A stretch of DNA of 64,000 bases, from contig NZ_FXZH01000017.1 in the NCBI RefSeq assembly GCF_900169365.1, forward strand, positions 39,278 through 103,277, in the 5' to 3' direction. The position numbers and the translations under genes are program-made. Source of the stretch: Brevibacterium sp. 239c (GTDB taxonomy: Bacteria; Actinomycetota; Actinomycetes; Actinomycetales; Brevibacteriaceae). The notes beneath the pieces are model-generated. The model did no database searches and had not been told where the DNA came from. It saw nothing but the letters and a program-made list of their open reading frames with translations. Below, piece by piece: positions 36,191-44,365 of the stretch. Within the stretch, counting starts at the first letter, position 1, and the number at the start of each line of letters is the position of its first letter.

Positions 36191-37885
36191 TCAGGCACGT
36201 TCGACGAGGAAGTCGATGTCGACGTCGCTGGGCAGGGCACCGTATTCCCGGCCCCGATTGGGACCCAGCCGTGCCGACGCGAACCCGGCGGCCACCTCGG
36301 TGGGGGCGGATTCGAAGAGGATCGTGGCCTGCATGAGCAGTGCCATCTTCTCCACCAGCACTCGTCCACTGCGCTGGACGCCTGCGAGCCTGGCAGGATC
36401 TCCGCTGGTCACAGCTTCGAGTGAACTTTGGAGGGAACCGGCGAGCGCCTCAAAGGCAGCATCGAAGTCCGGATGGCGGCCAAGCCCGGTTTCGAGGAAG
36501 CCGAGGAAGGCCTTCGCCGTCCGCGGCTCACGACCCAGGGCGCGCAGCACGTCGAGGACGATGACGTTGCCGGAGCCTTCCCACACGGCCATCACCGGCT
36601 GTTCACGGTACCGGCGGGCCAGCGGGAAGGCTTCGGTATACCCATTTCCGCCCAGGCATTCGAGCGCTTCGTAGGCGTGCTCGGGTCCGCGTTTGCAGAT
36701 CCAGTACTTGCCGACGGCGGTGGCCAATCGCCGGAAATCGGCCGCCTCCACGCTGTCATCGTCGTGGACGGAGGCCAGGTGCATGGCGGTGAAGGTGGCC
36801 GCTTCGGCTTCGAGCTGCAGATCGGCGATGACGGCGCGCATCAGCGGCGCTTCGATCAGCGTCGCCCCGAACGCGGCCCGTCCTCGAGAGTGCCAGGCGG
36901 CTTCTGCCACGGACTGGCGCATGCCCGCGGTGGAGCCGAGGATGCAGTCGAGCCGAGTTTGGGACACCATCTCGATGATCGTGCGCACGCCCTTGCCCGG
37001 CTGACCCAGCAGCCACCCGGCGGTGGATTCGAATTCGATCTCGGAGGAGGCGTTGGATTTGTTGCCCAGCTTGTCCTTGAGTCTCTGTATCCGCACCGTG
37101 TTGAGCTCGCCACCGGGCAGGATGCGCGGGACGATGAAGCAGCTCAGACCCTCTTCGAGGTGGGCGAGGACGAGGAAGGCATCGGACTGCGGGGCTGAGC
37201 AGAACCATTTGTGTCCGGTGATGAGGTAGCGGTCGCCGTCCTGGACCGCGCGGGTGGTGTTCGCACGTACGTCCGAGCCGCCCTGCTTCTCGGTCATCGC
37301 CATTCCGAAGGTGACCGCGCTCTTCTCAGCCGGGTCGATGCGCCTCGGGTCGTAGTCGTTCGCCGTGGCCTTCGGGACCCAGAAATCGGCCAAGGACGGG
37401 TCGGCCTGCAGCGACGGAATGACGGCATGAGTCATCGACACCGGGCAGGCGTGGCCGGGTTCGATCTGAGAGAACAGCATGAACCTGACGGCACGGTCCG
37501 CGCTCGCACCAGGTCCGGGATAGCTCCAGGCGTGTGAGTGCGCGCCGCTGCGCAGTGCTTCGCCGATGATGCGGTGATAGGCGGGATGGAATTCGATCGC
37601 ATCGATGCGGTTGCCCCACTCATCGTGTGTCTTCAGCTCCGGTCCGTGTTCGTTGGCCAAGCGCGCATCATTGATGAAGTCGGCACTGCCGACGAGTTCA
37701 CCGATGCGTTCGAGCTCGGGTGTCGACGCATGTGGGGCGTAGGCCTCCACGGCCTCGACGAGGGCCGTGTTGAGACTGTATTCGTTGATGTCCCGCCGAG
37801 GTTTCGCCTGGTTGAACACCGTGTGCGTAGTGGATACGGCGGCTGTGGCAGATGAGCCGGCTTGAGTCGCTGGTGCGTGGGTCAT
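36191..37885 (-). CDS. AidB-type acyl-CoA dehydrogenase
   Basis: 564 residues. Three-domain acyl-CoA dehydrogenase fold with the AidB-type N-terminal 120 residues (TVFNQAKPRRDINEYSLNTAL is the first conserved strand). FAD-binding loop GMAMTEKQGGSDVRANTTRA, HKWFCSAPQSDAFLVLA, LKDKLGNKSNASSEIEFE, and the C-terminal ECLGGNGYTEAFPLARRYREQPVMAVWEGSGNVI. E. coli AidB is alkylation-induced and binds DNA; the actinobacterial relatives next to TetR and acyl-CoA ligases may act in fatty or aromatic acid metabolism. Overlaps the TetR gene by four bases. Confidence 0.9.
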   Translation of the reverse strand: MTHAPATQAGSSATAAVSTTHTVFNQAKPRRDINEYSLNTALVEAVEAYAPHASTPELERIGELVGSADFINDARLANEHGPELKTHDEWGNRIDAIEFHPAYHRIIGEALRSGAHSHAWSYPGPGASADRAVRFMLFSQIEPGHACPVSMTHAVIPSLQADPSLADFWVPKATANDYDPRRIDPAEKSAVTFGMAMTEKQGGSDVRANTTRAVQDGDRYLITGHKWFCSAPQSDAFLVLAHLEEGLSCFIVPRILPGGELNTVRIQRLKDKLGNKSNASSEIEFESTAGWLLGQPGKGVRTIIEMVSQTRLDCILGSTAGMRQSVAEAAWHSRGRAAFGATLIEAPLMRAVIADLQLEAEAATFTAMHLASVHDDDSVEAADFRRLATAVGKYWICKRGPEHAYEALECLGGNGYTEAFPLARRYREQPVMAVWEGSGNVIVLDVLRALGREPRTAKAFLGFLETGLGRHPDFDAAFEALAGSLQSSLEAVTSGDPARLAGVQRSGRVLVEKMALLMQATILFESAPTEVAAGFASARLGPNRGREYGALPSDVDIDFLVERA

Positions 37886-38484
37886 TGTTCTCCTATGGCG
37901 GTGCGCGCGAATGTGGACAGTGCGGTGATGAGTGATTCGACTTCGGAGGCGCTTGGAGGAGCCCGGTCTGGATCGAGAAGGTCAACGAGGTTCTCGGAGA
38001 TGGATCCGACCACGGACCTGGCCACCACCTCGGCGGGGACATCGACGGTGTACCGGTGGGTCAAGCCTTCGGCGATCACGGCCACGTACCCGCGCCGCAG
38101 TGCTCGGCGCTCGATCTGCACGGTGTCGGGGACCTCCTCGAACAGGAGCGCGTGAGCGAGGGTGCGGCCGGCAACCGCGCGGCGGATGAAGACATCGACG
38201 ACCGAGCTGACAACGTCCGCAGCATTCGTCGACGCGGCGACAGCTGCCTCGATCACGGCGAGTTCGTGGCCAGCGGCTCGAGCAAACACGATCCCCAGCA
38301 GCTCGTCGCGGTTGTCGTAGTAGGTGTAGATGAGGCCGGCACTGCACTCGGCCTTGCGTGCAACAGCGGCAATGCTCGCCGAGGCGAACCCGCCCGAGGC
38401 GATGACATGGTGGGTTGCGCGTTCGACCCGGGCCCGCCGCTGTTCGGCCTTGGCACGAGTTCTGGGAGTTTCGCGATAAGCCAC
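37882..38484 (-). CDS. TetR-family regulator of aidB/acyl-CoA synthetase divergon
   Basis: 200 residues from GTG 38484; AAGGGG lies four bases upstream, and the first conserved residues (RETPRTRAKAEQRRARVERA) follow at once. Helix-turn-helix about residues 35-70 (FASASIAAVARKAECSAGLIYTYYDNRDEL region). Four-base overlap with the acyl-CoA dehydrogenase gene downstream. Divergent from the acyl-CoA synthetase gene with a TGAA-N6-TTCA site between, so it probably controls both by sensing an acyl-CoA. Confidence 0.88.
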   Translation of the reverse strand: MAYRETPRTRAKAEQRRARVERATHHVIASGGFASASIAAVARKAECSAGLIYTYYDNRDELLGIVFARAAGHELAVIEAAVAASTNAADVVSSVVDVFIRRAVAGRTLAHALLFEEVPDTVQIERRALRRGYVAVIAEGLTHRYTVDVPAEVVARSVVGSISENLVDLLDPDRAPPSASEVESLITALSTFARTAIGEQ

Positions 38485-38505
38485 GTTACCCCTTCCCCAA
38501 AGAAA

Positions 38506-38519
38506 TGAATCATGGTTCA
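38506..38519. promoter_or_regulatory. Candidate TetR operator
   Basis: TGAATCATGGTTCA, a 14-bp inverted repeat with one mismatched pair, centred in the 72 bp between the divergent TetR and acyl-CoA synthetase starts. Confidence 0.6.
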
Positions 38520-38556
38520 ATTGTTGAAAGTATGGCATTCGTCACAAGGAGAAGCA

Positions 38557-40074
38557 ATGAAGCTCGGTACTATGCTCGATTCCACCGTCCTGCGCGACCC
38601 GGATCACGAAGCTCTGGTCTATGGGGATGAGAGGTACACCTATGCCGAACTTCGACACCACGCTCTCAAGGCGGCACGTGTGCTCGAGGACAACGGCATC
38701 GTGGCTGGTGACACCGTCGGAATCATGACGTTCAACGTACCCGGGTTCGTCTTCGCTGCCTTCGGCGCCTGGTATCTGGGAGCCATCGTCGTTCCGGTCA
38801 ATCACAAGCTTCAGGCTCCTGAGGTCAAGTACACGATCGAGCATTCCGGTGCGAAGCTGGGAATCGTCAGCGCCGAGCTGGCCGAAACGGCGCGTGCGGG
38901 TGCCCCGGGCATCACCTGGTTGGAGACCGAATCCGCGGCGCCGGGCAGCTTCGACTCTCAGCTGGCGGCGGCCGAACCCGGCGAACCGGGTGATTTCACA
39001 GACGAACACGTGGCGCAGATCCTCTACACCTCGGGGACCACCAGCTCACCCAAGGGGTGCGTGCATTCGCACCGCAACATGTCCCAGGTCGCGACCCTGA
39101 TCAACCTCAACATGGGTTATCGCAGCGACGACCGCTATCTCATCTGCATGCCGATCTGGCATTCGGCTCCGCTGAACATCAGCCTGCTCCCCACTATCCT
39201 CACCGGCGGCACGATCGTGCTCCAACGTGCGTTCCATCCGGTGGATTCGATGACGATCATCGCCGAGGAGAAGATCACCACCTTCTTCGGTCCGACCATC
39301 GCCTATGTTGCACCGGTGATGACGGCGAAGAAGCTCGGCCTCGACTTCGCAGACTATGACTTCTCCACCATCCGGCGTTGGAACTACGGCGGGTCCCCCA
39401 TCGATCGGTCGACCGCGGCCATGCTCATCGAAGCCTATGGGACCGATCAGTTCTTCAACCTGTTCGGCATGAGCGAAATGGGACCCACCGGCTGCATGCT
39501 CAGGCCGGAGGACCAGTTGCGCAAGGCCGGTTCGGTCGGCCGAACGGCGATGGTCGGCAATGCGATGCGCGTCGTCAAGGCCGACGGCACAGAGGCCGGC
39601 CCCGGAGACACGGGCGAAATCTGGTTCACTGGTGATACCCGCATGCGCGAATATCTCAACAACCCCGAGGCGACGAGGGCCGCTTTCGAAGGCGACTGGT
39701 ACAAGACCGGCGATATCGCAACGCTTGACGAGGACGGCTACCTCTTCATCGTCGACCGCAGCAAGGACGTCATGATCGTCGGCGGAGAGAACGTCTACTC
39801 CCTCGAGGTGGAGGAGGCGATCATCGCTCACGAGCGGGTTGCCGATGTCGCAGTGGTGGCGAAGCCGGATGCCGAGTGGGGCGATCGAATCGTCGCATTC
39901 ATCACCACCGCCGATGGCCGGCCATTCGAAGTCGAGGAGCTGCGTGACTATCTGGCTGACAAGCTCGCGCGGTACAAGCTGCCGCGCGAGGTCATCATCA
40001 CCGAAGAGCTCCCCCGCAACCCTTCAGGCAAACTGCTCAAGCACAAACTCCGCAGCGAGGTCGCTGCCGGGTAG
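38557..40074 (+). CDS. Long-chain-fatty-acid-CoA ligase family protein
   Basis: 505 residues from ATG 38557 (AAGGAG upstream). ANL-superfamily adenylating enzyme: P-loop ILYTSGTTSSPKGCVHSHRN, A5 motif FNLFGMSEMGPTG, A7-A8 WYKTGDIATLDEDGYLFIVDRSKDVMIVGGENVYSLEVEE and the A10 lysine in LPRNPSGKLLKHKLR. Activates a carboxylic acid as acyl-AMP, then thioesterifies CoA. Substrate not predictable. Paired with the AidB-type dehydrogenase on the other side of the TetR-controlled intergenic region. Confidence 0.92.
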   Translation: MKLGTMLDSTVLRDPDHEALVYGDERYTYAELRHHALKAARVLEDNGIVAGDTVGIMTFNVPGFVFAAFGAWYLGAIVVPVNHKLQAPEVKYTIEHSGAKLGIVSAELAETARAGAPGITWLETESAAPGSFDSQLAAAEPGEPGDFTDEHVAQILYTSGTTSSPKGCVHSHRNMSQVATLINLNMGYRSDDRYLICMPIWHSAPLNISLLPTILTGGTIVLQRAFHPVDSMTIIAEEKITTFFGPTIAYVAPVMTAKKLGLDFADYDFSTIRRWNYGGSPIDRSTAAMLIEAYGTDQFFNLFGMSEMGPTGCMLRPEDQLRKAGSVGRTAMVGNAMRVVKADGTEAGPGDTGEIWFTGDTRMREYLNNPEATRAAFEGDWYKTGDIATLDEDGYLFIVDRSKDVMIVGGENVYSLEVEEAIIAHERVADVAVVAKPDAEWGDRIVAFITTADGRPFEVEELRDYLADKLARYKLPREVIITEELPRNPSGKLLKHKLRSEVAAG

Positions 40075-40091
40075 CGGCTGCCACTGCCGAA

Positions 40092-40126
40092 CGGGCGCGG
40101 CCACGGTATCGCCGGACACGCGCCCG
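40092..40126 (+). terminator. Possible terminator hairpin after the acyl-CoA ligase gene
   Basis: Eight-base arms CGGGCGCG (40092-40099) and CGCGCCCG (40119-40126), 19-base loop, no T-run, 18 bp after the stop. Confidence 0.35.
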
Positions 40127-40168
40127 CGGCCTCTGGCCGGATCGCGGCTCCTGTGGTGCACTTGGGTC

Positions 40169-40564
40169 ATGAGCTTCGACGCGCAGCACATTTCGCAGAC
40201 GATCCGCCGAGACCCCTCCGACATCGCGGTCTTCGCCGGCAATCCGGCTAATCTTCCGCAATGGGCAGCTGGCCTGAGCGAAGGCATTCGCAATGACGCC
40301 GGACGGTGGATCAGTGACTCGCCGATGGGTGAGGTCGAGGTCAGCTTCCGACCCGGCATCGAGTTCGGGATCCTCGACCACGACGTGATCTTCCCCGACG
40401 GCACCGCCGTGCACAATCCGCTGCGTGTGCTCCACAACGATGATGTCAGCGAAGTCGTCTTCACGGTCTACCGCCTCCCGAATGTCAGCGACGAGGAATT
40501 CGCCCGCGACACCGCTGCCGTGCAGAAGGACCTTGAACGACTCCGTGATGTCCTCGAAGGCTGA
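40169..40564 (+). CDS. SRPBCC (polyketide-cyclase-like) family protein
   Basis: 131 residues. The alternation of strands and the long C-terminal helix (ARDTAAVQKDLERLRDVLEG), with ISQTIRRDPSDIAVFAGNPANLPQWAAGL at the start, is typical of START-like/polyketide cyclase-like proteins that bind hydrophobic ligands in a cup-shaped fold. No catalytic assignment possible. Start ATG at 40169; no strong ribosome-binding site. Immediately precedes the acyltransferase-like gene. Confidence 0.7.
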   Translation: MSFDAQHISQTIRRDPSDIAVFAGNPANLPQWAAGLSEGIRNDAGRWISDSPMGEVEVSFRPGIEFGILDHDVIFPDGTAVHNPLRVLHNDDVSEVVFTVYRLPNVSDEEFARDTAAVQKDLERLRDVLEG

Positions 40565-40598
40565 CCGATCGGAGGCCTCCCAGCAGGCTGATTCCACC

Positions 40599-41720
40599 AT
40601 GAGGTGGGGTCACAGGTTCATCAACGCCGCCATGCGCACCCTGTACTTCGGTCGCATCCATGTCCTCGACCTCAGCGATGAGGACGCCGCAGGCAGCGCG
40701 AACCAGCGTCCGCGCCTCATCATCTCCAGTCACCGCAATGGTGCCATCGACGGTCATCAGGTGCTCGCCGCGTTCCCGCGGGCCCAGTTCCTCGTCTCGA
40801 TCCAGCTCATCCGCAGCTGGTTCCTCCGCCTCTTCATCGCCGGCATCCCCGTCGTCCGCCCCAAGGATGTCGAGCGCTACAACCTCGACCCAGCATCGGT
40901 GGCCAGCCCGGTCGAAGCCGGCACTGCACACCTTCGCCGAGGCGGTGACCTCGGCATCTTCCCCGAATCCAGCAGCGAATGGGGCCACCGACCCCAGCCC
41001 TACAAATCGGGTGCCGCCCGCGTCGCCTGCACCCTCATCGAGGAGAGCCTCGACCTCGAGATCATCCCGGTCGGCCTCTTCTATTCGACCCCTGACCGGT
41101 TCCGTTCCCGCGCCGAGGTGGTCCGCGGGAAATCGATCACGATTCCTGACCGCAATGGCCAGGATCGATCCGTGTGGGAGGCCCAGGTCGCCTCGGCGCT
41201 GAAAGCGGCCCTCGATGACGTCTCGGTGAACTGCCCCGATGAGGCCACCTTCGAACGGATCCAGGCGGAGGCGCTCACCACCGCCCGACACACTGCGAGC
41301 GGATCGGCCACGTTCGCGCGGGCCTTCCTCGATCTGCAGAACGAAGCTGCGACTCCCCCGACCAGCTCCGTCACCAGCACAGATACCAGCACCGTTGCGG
41401 CACATGCAGCGACCGACACACACGTGGCTGACGATGGCCGTGGAGGTGTGAGTTCTGCAGTGAAGGTCCTGCGCTGGGTCGGCCTCACACTCATGTGGCT
41501 CTTCGCTCCGATACTCGGGGCGGCTGCTTTTGCCGGATCGCGCGCGGACGGTCGCAATACTGTCACATTCTTCCGCCTCCTCGGTGGCTTCGCAGCGGTT
41601 ATGGTCTGGATACCGGTACTCATCGCTGCCGCGTTCTTCTGGCCCCTGGTCATCGGAATCGGCATCGTCAGCGCGGTCTGCGGCTGGCTGCTTCTTGGTC
41701 TCCGTCGCGTCCGTCTGTGA
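40599..41720 (+). CDS. PlsC-like acyltransferase with C-terminal membrane helices
   Basis: About 373 residues from ATG 40599; an ATG at 40548 overlapping the SRPBCC gene is also possible. The first half resembles lysophospholipid acyltransferases: RLIISSHRNGAIDGHQVL corresponds to block I, IAGIPVVRP to block II and LGIFPESSSEWGH to block III, IIPVGLFY to block IV. Block I here has five residues between His and Asp instead of four, so activity on glycerolipids is doubtful. Residues about 285-370 contain two or three membrane helices (VGLTLMWLFAPILGAAAF, LLGGFAAVMVWIPVLIAAAF, GIVSAVCGWLLLGL). Confidence 0.72.
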   Translation: MRWGHRFINAAMRTLYFGRIHVLDLSDEDAAGSANQRPRLIISSHRNGAIDGHQVLAAFPRAQFLVSIQLIRSWFLRLFIAGIPVVRPKDVERYNLDPASVASPVEAGTAHLRRGGDLGIFPESSSEWGHRPQPYKSGAARVACTLIEESLDLEIIPVGLFYSTPDRFRSRAEVVRGKSITIPDRNGQDRSVWEAQVASALKAALDDVSVNCPDEATFERIQAEALTTARHTASGSATFARAFLDLQNEAATPPTSSVTSTDTSTVAAHAATDTHVADDGRGGVSSAVKVLRWVGLTLMWLFAPILGAAAFAGSRADGRNTVTFFRLLGGFAAVMVWIPVLIAAAFFWPLVIGIGIVSAVCGWLLLGLRRVRL

Positions 41721-41780
41721 CTCGGCCGTCCCCTGTCCCTTCGATATCCGCCCTCATCTGCGACATCTCTAGGAGCTCTC

Positions 41781-44342
41781 GTGACTCTCACTCTCGGCTT
41801 CACCGATCCCCTCGCCACCGAACTGGCGACCAGCGGCGGCAAGGGCGCCAGTCTCGCGAGGTCCGCGCAGAACCTGCCCGTGCCCGGCGGTTTCATCGTC
41901 ACCGCCGAGGCCTACACCCAGTTCATCGCACCTCTCCAGTCCCGAGTCACCGAGCTCATGGACACCCAGCACCCCGCCGAGGCGATCGGCGATCTCATCC
42001 GCAGCACCCCTGTCCCCGATTCGTGGCTTGCCGACTTCGCTGCAGCGGCCCAGGCTGCGGGCCTGAGCGATGAGGCCGTGGCAGTCCGCTCCTCAGGCAC
42101 CATGGAGGATCTGCCCGGTGCGGCCTTCGCCGGACAGCACGACACCTACCTCGGCGTGCGTGGGACTAAGGCCATCGCAGAGGCGGTGCGAGACTGCTAT
42201 GCCTCCCTGTGGAATCCGCATGCCTTCCGCTACCGTCAGCAGCTTGGTGTTGACCAGCTGGAGGCGAAGATGGCCGTTGTCGTCCAGCTCATGGTCGCGG
42301 TCAGCGCTGAGGAGGCTGCCGGGGTCGCGTTCTCCGTCGACCCGGTACGTGGAAACACGGACGAAGTCCTGATCAATGCTGCGTTCGGCCTGGGCGAGAC
42401 CGTCGTTGGTGGGGAGGAACCGGTCGACGAATTCCGCATCGCCCGCGCCGACGGCACCCAGATCGCGTCCGAGATCGCGGACAAGCCGAAGGCTCTCGTG
42501 ATGAGCGAACCGGCCGAACCTAGCGAACCGGACGGTCACGGCCATGCGAGGACGACGGTCATCCACCTCGGCGAGGATCAGCGTACTCGTCCTGCTCTGA
42601 CGCCCGAGCAGGCCCAAGCAGTGGCGCAGCTGTCTGTGCGGGCCGAGGATCATTTCGGTTTCCCTCAGGACATCGAGTGGGCCTTCAGCGGTGATGACCT
42701 CTTCCTTCTGCAGTCCCGTCCGATCACCCGCGTCGCACCTCGGTGGACTAGAGATGAATCCGCGGAACGATTCCCCACCCCTGTGACGCCTCTGACCTGG
42801 GACCTCGTCGAGGCGGGGTTCCATTACTCGCTCAATCACAGCTTCGACCTCATGGGTCTGCCGCCGTTTGACGACAAATGGTTCGTGATGCGTGACTTCT
42901 ACATCTATGGCAATCAGACGGCCGTCGACCTCTACGCTGGCCGGCTGCCGACGAAGATGCTCTCCAGCGTCGAAACCATCACCGAATCTCTGCCGGAGAT
43001 CGCCTCGCAGTTCGGCTGGGTACAGGAACTGCCGGTGCGGTGGATGCGTGATCTCGACACGTACCTCATGGGCATCGGCAGGCTCTCCCACGAACCCTTG
43101 GAGGACAAGTCGCTGGCCCAGGTGTGGGACCATGTGATCGCCATCAGCGACCTCGGCACCGAGTATTTCCGCCCCAATATCGCGATCTCTCTGACGCAGC
43201 AGACTCTCTACGGTGCGCTCTCTCACATGCTCGAGATTGCCGTGGACAAGGAGACGGCGCAGCTCGTATTCGAGCGGCTGCTGGCCTCGACGGAGACGAA
43301 GACCTCCCAGGTCAACGCCGAGCTCTGGGAGCTTTCACGCACTGTGCGCAGCAATCCCGAGCTGGTGTCGACGCTGCGCAGCAATACAGGAGAGGCGGGA
43401 CTGGCGGTCCTCGATGATTTCCCTGCCTTCTTCGACGAGTTCGCGACCTTCCTGGCCAAGCACGGCCACCGTGAACTCGATTTCGACGCCTACCATCCGA
43501 CCTGGGTCGAAGCCCCGCATATCGTCCTCGATCAGGTTCGCCTGCTGGCCGACCGCGAGACGAACGCCTCGGCGGACTCCGACTTGGAGCGCAAGGTCCT
43601 GCAGGCTGAGACCGAGCGGGCCGTGATCAATGCCGCCCCGGAGAAGCTGCGCTATCTGGTCCAGGAGGTCATCCGACTGGCACGTGCATACACGGCTCTG
43701 GATGATCTGGAGCATTACCAGACCACGCGGCTGACCCTGCCGATGCGCCGGGCTCTGTGCGAGCTGGGTCGAAGGCTCGTCGACCAGGGTGTTCTCACCG
43801 ATCCCATGGACGCCTACTTCATCAACTTCGAGCCTCTCGACGCAGCGATCCGTGCCACGGAAGTCGGCACTGGGCGCGGTGATGGCCAGCTCTCCCCTGC
43901 CGAGGCGCTGGCGGGTCTGACTGGGATCGCCGAGAAGAACAAGGCCGGGTATCAGGAAGCGGTTGAGAGGACTCCCGAATGGGAGCACGGTCGTGCCTCC
44001 GAGGTCGGCGATGACACGGACGGTGACTTCATCAAGGGAACTGCCGGCAGCCCCGGCGAGGTCACGGGCGAAGTCTTCGTCGTCCACAGTCCCGAGGACT
44101 TCTCGTCCTTCCCGGATGGTGCGATTCTGGTCGCTCGGACCACGAACCCTGCATGGACCGCCCTGTTCTATCAGGCCAGCGGCATCATCACGGAAAGCGG
44201 CGGAGCACTCTCCCACGGCGCGGTCACGGCCCGTGAACTGGGCCTGCCCGCAGTCATGGCCATCCGGGATGCCACCAGCCGCTTCACCTCGGGCCAGACG
44301 GTGAACGTCAACGGCAGCAACGGCACGGTGACACCGAACTGA
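41781..44342 (+). CDS. Rifampin-phosphotransferase-like PEP/pyruvate-binding protein
   Basis: 853 residues from a GTG with AGGAG five bases upstream. N-terminal ATP-grasp-type PEP/pyruvate-binding domain (1-320: GGKGASLARSAQNLPVPGGF, VAVRSSGTMEDLPGAAFAGQ, VDPVRGNTDEVLINAAFGLGE, QDIEWAFSGDDLFLLQSRP), a helical middle domain, and the C-terminal swivelling phosphohistidine domain with GGALSHGAVTAREL (His about 812). Length, order and the His position match rifampin phosphotransferase (about 865 residues, His 825 in Listeria), which phosphorylates the ansa bridge of rifampin. Many actinobacterial relatives have untested substrates. Confidence 0.8.
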   Translation: MTLTLGFTDPLATELATSGGKGASLARSAQNLPVPGGFIVTAEAYTQFIAPLQSRVTELMDTQHPAEAIGDLIRSTPVPDSWLADFAAAAQAAGLSDEAVAVRSSGTMEDLPGAAFAGQHDTYLGVRGTKAIAEAVRDCYASLWNPHAFRYRQQLGVDQLEAKMAVVVQLMVAVSAEEAAGVAFSVDPVRGNTDEVLINAAFGLGETVVGGEEPVDEFRIARADGTQIASEIADKPKALVMSEPAEPSEPDGHGHARTTVIHLGEDQRTRPALTPEQAQAVAQLSVRAEDHFGFPQDIEWAFSGDDLFLLQSRPITRVAPRWTRDESAERFPTPVTPLTWDLVEAGFHYSLNHSFDLMGLPPFDDKWFVMRDFYIYGNQTAVDLYAGRLPTKMLSSVETITESLPEIASQFGWVQELPVRWMRDLDTYLMGIGRLSHEPLEDKSLAQVWDHVIAISDLGTEYFRPNIAISLTQQTLYGALSHMLEIAVDKETAQLVFERLLASTETKTSQVNAELWELSRTVRSNPELVSTLRSNTGEAGLAVLDDFPAFFDEFATFLAKHGHRELDFDAYHPTWVEAPHIVLDQVRLLADRETNASADSDLERKVLQAETERAVINAAPEKLRYLVQEVIRLARAYTALDDLEHYQTTRLTLPMRRALCELGRRLVDQGVLTDPMDAYFINFEPLDAAIRATEVGTGRGDGQLSPAEALAGLTGIAEKNKAGYQEAVERTPEWEHGRASEVGDDTDGDFIKGTAGSPGEVTGEVFVVHSPEDFSSFPDGAILVARTTNPAWTALFYQASGIITESGGALSHGAVTARELGLPAVMAIRDATSRFTSGQTVNVNGSNGTVTPN

Positions 44343-44365
44343 GACCCGCCTCGGCGAGCCCAGCA

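Noticed and set aside
41720..41780. Rifamycin-associated element before the Rph-like gene
   Set aside because: No GGGGCTTGC-like palindrome in the short gap upstream.
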